Part shown: piece after piece, positions 7,098 to 10,663 of the stretch
How the letters are laid out: every line of letters begins with the position of its first letter
Position numbering within the stretch: the first letter of the stretch is position 1
Origin: Deltaproteobacteria bacterium
Lineage (GTDB): Bacteria > Desulfobacterota > JADFXK01
DNA length: 10,663 nucleotides
Direction: 5' to 3'
Assembly (NCBI GenBank): GCA_015233295.1
Contig: JADFYC010000095.1
Location: forward strand, 1-10,663
The notes under the pieces: generated by a model
Told to the model about the DNA's origin: nothing
Database searches by the model: none
Seen by the model: the letters and a program-made list of their open reading frames with translations, nothing else
Position numbers and translations under genes: made by a program

Positions 7098-7131
7098 GGA
7101 CCGTCCGCTTACCCCGAGTAGGGGGCGGTCC
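7098..7131 (+). terminator. GC-rich hairpin after the peptidase gene, without a clear T-run
   Basis: GGACCGTCC (7098-7106) pairs with GGGCGGTCC (7123-7131), with one G-U pair; an alternative fold pairs CCCC 7112-7115 with GGGG. It starts 38 bases after the stop, where a terminator is expected, but CTCTTCAC follows and then an A-run, so it is not a classical intrinsic terminator. It may protect the 3' end of the mRNA or terminate inefficiently. Confidence 0.45.
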
Positions 7132-7443
7132 TCTTCACAAAAAAAATTGCTCACTTACCTCTGACATTAACATCTTGCCCAACATCCCCCGTGCGATGAA
7201 CACGCTCTAATGTCCGTAATGTGCCCCGAAAAAGTTTGCCGATATCCAGAGACGGTCTCCGGGACCAGAACGAAACGAGAAAGCAGACATCCAGCCAACT
7301 CCAATCTATTGCCCCAATATATCTAAGCCGTCGATAACCAGTCCTCCAGGATACGTCGGGTCTGGGAATGTCTCCCCACCTGACGGCGGTTCAGAATTTT
7401 TCCGGGCTCCGGCATCAGATTTCAATTTTTTTGAATTCAAGTA
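7132..7443 (+). other. Spacer without a supported gene
   Basis: No gene is supported on either strand. On the minus strand, 7390 down to a stop at 7151-7153 is open for 79 codons but contains no ATG, GTG or TTG; its translation is rich in Trp and Arg and is not recognised. A perfect 10-base palindrome, TTGAATTCAA (7431-7440), sits just upstream of the sigma-28-type promoter. Confidence 0.45.
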
Positions 7444-7471
7444 TCAAGTAACAATCAATTTGAGCCGATAA
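7444..7471 (+). promoter_or_regulatory. Sigma-28 (FliA)-type promoter
   Basis: TCAAGTAA (7444-7451) and GCCGATAA (7464-7471) are 12 bases apart. GCCGATAA is the full consensus -10 of FliA, and TCAAGT is the -35 form described for Pseudomonas-type FliA promoters. The expected start of transcription falls near 7478, about 75 bases before the ATG at 7553. The match predicts that the downstream gene belongs to the late flagellar regulon. Confidence 0.72.
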
Positions 7472-7474
7472 TAG

Positions 7475-7498
7475 ATCAGGGAAAAGGATTTCCCTGAT
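7475..7498 (+). promoter_or_regulatory. Perfect hairpin at the predicted 5' end of the mRNA
   Basis: ATCAGGGAAA (7475-7484) is exactly complementary to TTTCCCTGAT (7489-7498) around a four-base loop. It begins only four bases after the -10 box, so most of it would be the first structure on the transcript, or an operator at the start site. There is no T-run directly after it. A 5'-terminal hairpin of this kind often stabilises mRNA; repression by a dimeric protein is the alternative. Confidence 0.6.
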
Positions 7499-7552
7499 TG
7501 TACTCATCTATATTTTGGTCTAAGTAATCGGTCATGTGACAAGGAGGTCGTC

Positions 7553-8638
7553 ATGAACCTAGGCGCGCTGCAACGTTATGGCTTTACGCCGTCCAACATC
7601 CCCCGGCTTGACTCCACCAACAACACCAACGCCGAAAAAATCGACCTTAACCAAAGATTATTCGCCCAAACCAAGGCGGCATCGGGTAAGGTTGTCTTGA
7701 AGTCCAAAGATGGTACCACCACCCAGGTCGCGGCCGGTGGGATTCACCTCGAGACGGGACAAGCTGTATCTGCAACTGGGGGGGCATCCGGTCAAACCGA
7801 CACGGCGGCAAGTTATCGCCGAATGAGTTTGGACTTTTCTTTCCTATCCTACCAGACGGGTAAGGACCAGGCCCCCATAGGCGACTTGATGGCCTCGGGT
7901 GAAGCGACCGACTTGCAAAAAGCCTTCAACGATCTGACCACTGGTAAGGCCAAGGGTTTTGAGCAGTATGATCAGGCGGTGGGAAACTTTTTTAACGACC
8001 TGGAGAGCGACCTCCATCTAAGTTCCGATGAATTCAAGACTGCCCAGGATATCTTCAAGAATACCGTCAGAGAGTACTTTGCGCCCGGCACTCAAAGCCA
8101 ATTGGCTGAAGCCACGCCTCAAAATCAGAATCAGTTTTTAGGCGGTCTGCTCATGAGTCAAGGTGACTTCCAGCTCTCGGCCCGGCGGTATGAGGCGGCT
8201 TTCACCAGTTACTCTCAGGGTCGGGACAGCCTCCAGGCCGGTGGCCAGGATACCGGTCAGATAGACGCCTTGCTGGCCGCCATGGCCAAGAAGCTCGATG
8301 TCCTGCCAGATCAACTGGCCCAATTAGGCGACCAACTGGTGGCTAGAATGCTGCATCCTGAGAATATCGGGAGCAAAGCGGCTGATAATAAAGACCAGGC
8401 CGGGTCGGCTAAAGATGATAACCAGTCGGGGCAGGGTCAGGATGCCGCCAAGTCGGGCGTGGCCGATGGGGTTGCTCAATCTGGATCTCAGGAAGAAACC
8501 GATGCCGCCAACGGGATGGACATTCTGCATCAAATGCTCCAAATTCCCTGGCCTGCACTTCGGCCCATGACGACGCCTGACCAGGCGCAGCCTGACCAGT
8601 CTCAGACTAGCTCGGCTCAGATTACCCCGGCAAACTAG
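7553..8638 (+). CDS. Cysteine-free protein of unknown function behind a sigma-28-type promoter
   Basis: I do not recognise this 361-residue protein. It has no signal peptide, no membrane helix, no cysteine and a single tryptophan (W333). Residues 1-85 are polar and Thr/Asn/Gly-rich. Residues 86-270 look like the folded, mainly helical core (YRRMSLDFSFLSY at 88-100, then FEQYDQAVGNFFNDLESDL at 136-154). Residues about 271-322 are low-complexity Asp/Gln/Ser/Gly/Ala, and the end is Pro/Gln-rich with a small tandem repeat. AAGGAGGT at 7541-7548 lies four bases before the ATG. The FliA-type promoter, the lack of cysteine and the disordered tails fit a late flagellar, secreted or motility-linked protein, but no flagellar domain is visible. 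It is a single-gene unit closed by a strong terminator at 8711. Unknown-domain proteins of the DUF5610 kind were considered but I cannot support that. Confidence 0.85.
   Translation: MNLGALQRYGFTPSNIPRLDSTNNTNAEKIDLNQRLFAQTKAASGKVVLKSKDGTTTQVAAGGIHLETGQAVSATGGASGQTDTAASYRRMSLDFSFLSYQTGKDQAPIGDLMASGEATDLQKAFNDLTTGKAKGFEQYDQAVGNFFNDLESDLHLSSDEFKTAQDIFKNTVREYFAPGTQSQLAEATPQNQNQFLGGLLMSQGDFQLSARRYEAAFTSYSQGRDSLQAGGQDTGQIDALLAAMAKKLDVLPDQLAQLGDQLVARMLHPENIGSKAADNKDQAGSAKDDNQSGQGQDAAKSGVADGVAQSGSQEETDAANGMDILHQMLQIPWPALRPMTTPDQAQPDQSQTSSAQITPAN
8576..8605 (+). repeat. Two 15-base tandem units inside the orphan gene
   Basis: CCTGACCAGGCGCAG (8576-8590) is followed directly by CCTGACCAGTCTCAG (8591-8605), 12 of 15 bases identical. 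They encode PDQAQ and PDQSQ near the C-terminus. This is a recent in-frame duplication within a disordered tail. Confidence 0.6.
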
Positions 8639-8710
8639 AGACGGGGTCTGAGAAGAACTCAACCCGGAGGACGTGGCAACAATAGAACGCAGAGTTTTCT
8701 GGGAGTTATA

Positions 8711-8764
8711 TGTGGTGATTCGTCTCGGCCTGCTCAGGCCAGGATAAATCACCACACTTTTTTT
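8711..8764 (+). terminator. Strong intrinsic terminator of the orphan gene
   Basis: TGTGGTGATT (8711-8720) pairs perfectly with AATCACCACA (8747-8756). An inner stem GGCCT/AGGCC (8727-8731/8736-8740) closes a GCTC loop, with an internal bulge between the two stems. Seven T follow at 8758-8764. It lies 72 bases after the stop codon at 8638 and isolates the gene from the deacetylase pair. Confidence 0.87.
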
Positions 8765-8842
8765 GGGCCGCGAGGCTTTCTGAAAAACCTTTGAATCCAC
8801 GTCGTCAGGCCTAACAAAATCGTGAACAACAAATTGTCCTGG

Positions 8843-8871
8843 TTGCGTATCAGCCGGAAGTAAGGTATAGA
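8843..8871 (+). promoter_or_regulatory. Candidate promoter for the deacetylase-acetyltransferase pair
   Basis: TTGCGT (8843-8848) and TATAGA (8866-8871) are exactly 17 bases apart, about 85 bases upstream of the start codon. Each box matches the vegetative consensus only partly. The rest of 8765-8954 shows no gene; a TTGACA at 8919-8924 has no -10 box at a workable distance. Confidence 0.3.
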
Positions 8872-8954
8872 AAGGGCTTAGATTCGAGCAGCGTCAATAG
8901 TGGCCGTTTGAAACATGGATTGACACATAACATCAGATCACCCGGTGAATAATA

Positions 8955-10019
8955 TTGCTTCCGATTAAGTATCTAGTTAAGTATCTGGCCAGCATCATCG
9001 TCCCCTTGCTTATCCTTCTGGCCATGTCCGGGGATACCCTTGGCGCTCCCGAACAAGGCGTTCCGGAACAATCCATGGCCGGGCCGACCGTTGGCTCGCA
9101 GTCCGTACTGGAGGCTTGTTGGACCCAGGAGGAACTCCGAGGAAGTCCAAGCGAAAAGAAGGTAGGAAGACCGGCCATTTCGGGTCAGACCGTCCCAGTC
9201 AGAGAGCTTCCGGAATTTGGGCCGACTCCATTGCCTCCGGAATGGCAAAACTGTATCCGCCGGGTAAAGCCGGGCCACCGGGAAAAGGTCGTCGCCCTGA
9301 CCTTTGATTTGTGCCAGGGGCCGCACGGGCGGGCCGGATATGACGCGGAGATCGTCAATTACCTCAGAGGACATCATATAAAAGCTACTTTTTTCGCCGG
9401 GGGCAAGTGGATGGTGGACCATCCCGAACGGACCATGCAACTGATGGCTGATCCCCTTTTTGAATTGGGCAACCATACCTGGAGCCATGCCAACCTGCGG
9501 GTGTGCCGAGGAAAGAAAATCGAAGACGAAATAATCCGCACCCAGGTTGAATATGAGCTGCTTCGTCAAGAACTGGTCGCTAAAGCGGGTATCCGGGGTG
9601 TACGTCAGACGGAACTGGATAAGATTCCCAGGCGGATCATGGTGTTCAGATTTCCTTATGGGGCCTGCAATGTCGAATCACTGAGCCTCACGGCGAAATT
9701 GGGATTGGCGGCCATCCAGTGGGACGTAGTCACCGGAGACCCGGACAGGTCCCAGTCCGCTCATAAAATCGTGGATATCATCCTGAGCCGGACGCGGCCC
9801 GGATCCATCATCATCGGCCACGCCAACGGCCGGGGGCACGGAACTGCCGAGGCATTGCCGGTAGTCGTTCCGGAGCTGCAGCGACGAGGATATACTTTTG
9901 TGACCGTTAGTGAATTACTCAGACTGGGTCAGGTCATGGCCACGGAGGAATGCTATGAACTTACACCCGGTGACAACCACCGGTATGACCGGTCTGTGGG
10001 ACGGGAGGTGGTCGAATGA
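8955..10019 (+). CDS. Exported polysaccharide deacetylase (NodB homology domain)
   Basis: The 354-residue protein begins at TTG 8955; an in-frame TGA at 8946-8948 rules out anything earlier, and the next ATG (9024) would lose the signal peptide (residues 4-31, cleavage near TLGA). GGTGA at 8944-8948 is a modest ribosome binding site inside the dyad TCACCcGGTGA. NodB motifs are visible: LTFDLCQ (115-121), HTWSH (174-178), FRFPYG (231-236), QWDVVTGD (255-262) and IIIGHANGRG (285-294). D118 is the likely catalytic base, and H174 and H178 bind the metal. The usual second Asp of TFDD is Leu, as in an LTFDLC-type subfamily. The family removes N- or O-acetyl groups from cell-wall or capsule sugars; here it should act in the periplasm or outside. 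It overlaps the acetyltransferase gene by four bases, so the two are translationally coupled. Confidence 0.88.
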   Translation: MLPIKYLVKYLASIIVPLLILLAMSGDTLGAPEQGVPEQSMAGPTVGSQSVLEACWTQEELRGSPSEKKVGRPAISGQTVPVRELPEFGPTPLPPEWQNCIRRVKPGHREKVVALTFDLCQGPHGRAGYDAEIVNYLRGHHIKATFFAGGKWMVDHPERTMQLMADPLFELGNHTWSHANLRVCRGKKIEDEIIRTQVEYELLRQELVAKAGIRGVRQTELDKIPRRIMVFRFPYGACNVESLSLTAKLGLAAIQWDVVTGDPDRSQSAHKIVDIILSRTRPGSIIIGHANGRGHGTAEALPVVVPELQRRGYTFVTVSELLRLGQVMATEECYELTPGDNHRYDRSVGREVVE

Positions 10020-10516
10020 GGGGTGAACCGCCTTTTTCCGCGCCCTCTTACGAGTTGCCCTCCGGCAGCCTTAACCCTTTGAATAACCGAAACGACGCCA
10101 TTACCATAGGCGAGCTCCTGGCCAAAATAAATCCCTGGATCACCCTCGGCTTTACCTCCAATCATTTTATGAATTACTTTACCCGACGGGATCCAGGCCT
10201 GAATCGTTATTTAGTGGTTCAGAACGGGCATAAGATCGGGACCGTCTGCGTCCGCTATCCCTGGCTGCGCGGGGCGTACATCGAATTGATCGGCCTGGCC
10301 GAACCCTACCAGGGCCGAGGCTTGGGCCGGCAAATCATCCACTGGGTGGTTGACCAGACCCGGCAGGAGTCACGAAATCTATGGGTCGCGGTCTCGGAAT
10401 TCAACCCCAGGGCCATGAGCTTCTATGAGCGGCAAGGATTCCGGGTGGCTGCCCTGCTCCCCGACCTGGTCAAGCCGGGTTTTGATGAGATTCTGATGCG
10501 GAAGACGCTGAAATAA
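10016..10516 (+). CDS. GNAT-family N-acetyltransferase
   Basis: The 166-residue product has the acetyl-CoA binding motif QGRGLG at 99-104 after the strand AYIELIGLAEPY, followed by FNPRAMSFYERQGF (129-142), the typical last helix and strand of GNAT enzymes, and a closing DEILMRKTL. The first 40 residues are not part of the fold and are rich in Pro/Ser/Asn. The ATG (10016) overlaps the preceding TGA as ATGA, and GGGAGGT (10003-10009) lies six bases before it, so coupled translation is very likely. There is no signal peptide, so it works in the cytoplasm. The acetyl acceptor is unknown; small molecules, peptides or protein N-termini are all possible. Pairing with an exported deacetylase suggests a role linked to the envelope, but this is from position only. 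Confidence 0.87.
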   Translation: MRGEPPFSAPSYELPSGSLNPLNNRNDAITIGELLAKINPWITLGFTSNHFMNYFTRRDPGLNRYLVVQNGHKIGTVCVRYPWLRGAYIELIGLAEPYQGRGLGRQIIHWVVDQTRQESRNLWVAVSEFNPRAMSFYERQGFRVAALLPDLVKPGFDEILMRKTLK

Positions 10517-10518
10517 CT

Positions 10519-10553
10519 GTTGCTGGTTGCTGGTTATGGGCTGCGGGCTAATG
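10519..10553 (+). repeat. Degenerate heptamer tandem array
   Basis: Five consecutive seven-base units can be read: GTTGCTG, GTTGCTG, GTTATGG, GCTGCGG, GCTAATG. The first two are identical and the rest drift, keeping G at position 1 and T at position 3 throughout and G at position 7. The array starts two bases after the acetyltransferase stop. The remaining 110 bases to the window end show no gene and no clear terminator, only a five-base stem TGCCG/CGGCA (10584-10588/10601-10605). Confidence 0.6.
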
Positions 10554-10663
10554 CCGTTCATTTTTACTCCATTGACGTATAAATGCCGGTCAGATGGTGT
10601 CGGCACCCTTGCCCCGCCTTCTCCATATGATACGAACAGAAAAAGGTGTGTCAATTTAGTCGA

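Noticed and set aside
7151..7390. Minus-strand open frame of 79 codons before the sigma-28-type promoter
   Set aside because: It has no ATG, GTG or TTG and an unusual Trp/Arg-rich translation; more likely chance than a pseudogene.
7431..7440. Palindrome TTGAATTCAA as an operator
   Set aside because: Ten-base palindromes occur by chance in AT-rich spacers; there is no second copy nearby and no matching regulator.
8919..8954. TTGACA just before the deacetylase start as a promoter
   Set aside because: The only good -10-like box (TAATAT) is 24 bases away and overlaps the start codon.

Overview
The window reads as a bacterial chromosome segment of moderately high GC with several AT-richer spacers. 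Every confident gene is on the + strand. The GlpC/HdrD-type iron-sulfur protein, the YdjY-like protein, the secreted rhodanese and a FliA-type promoter of the TCAAGT/GCCGATAA form together suggest an anaerobic, motile, Gram-negative organism. My best guess is Desulfobacterota (the old Deltaproteobacteria). This rests on gene content only; there is no rRNA or other phylogenetic marker.

Layout. Positions 1-81 are probably the 3' end of an unidentified gene, followed by a strong intrinsic terminator (98-142) and an AT-rich leader. Positions 492-4155 hold a four-gene block: (i) a fusion of a GlpC/HdrD-like 2x[4Fe-4S] plus two-CCG-domain module with a C-terminal VTT (TVP38/DedA-type) membrane domain; (ii) an exported YdjY-like protein with a C-x2-C-x3-C cluster; (iii) an unrecognised four-helix membrane protein; (iv) an exported single-domain rhodanese. 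A terminator follows at 4192-4226. After a gene-poor spacer comes a secreted S9-family serine peptidase (4907-7060). Next is another spacer carrying a sigma-28-type promoter and a 5'-UTR hairpin in front of an unrecognised cysteine-free protein (7553-8638), which has its own strong terminator. The window ends with a translationally coupled pair, an exported NodB-type polysaccharide deacetylase and a GNAT acetyltransferase (8955-10516), then a short degenerate heptamer array.

The most interesting part is the first block. VTT protein, YdjY and rhodanese recall the E. coli ydjX-ydjY-ydjZ...ynjE neighbourhood. Here the VTT domain is physically fused to an electron-transfer module that looks able to do two-electron thiol/disulfide-type chemistry. 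I infer a membrane redox module linking cytoplasmic iron-sulfur clusters to exported cysteine proteins; substrate and direction cannot be read from the sequence. The second is the sigma-28 promoter in front of the orphan gene, which points to a motility-stage product. The remaining genes belong to recognisable families.
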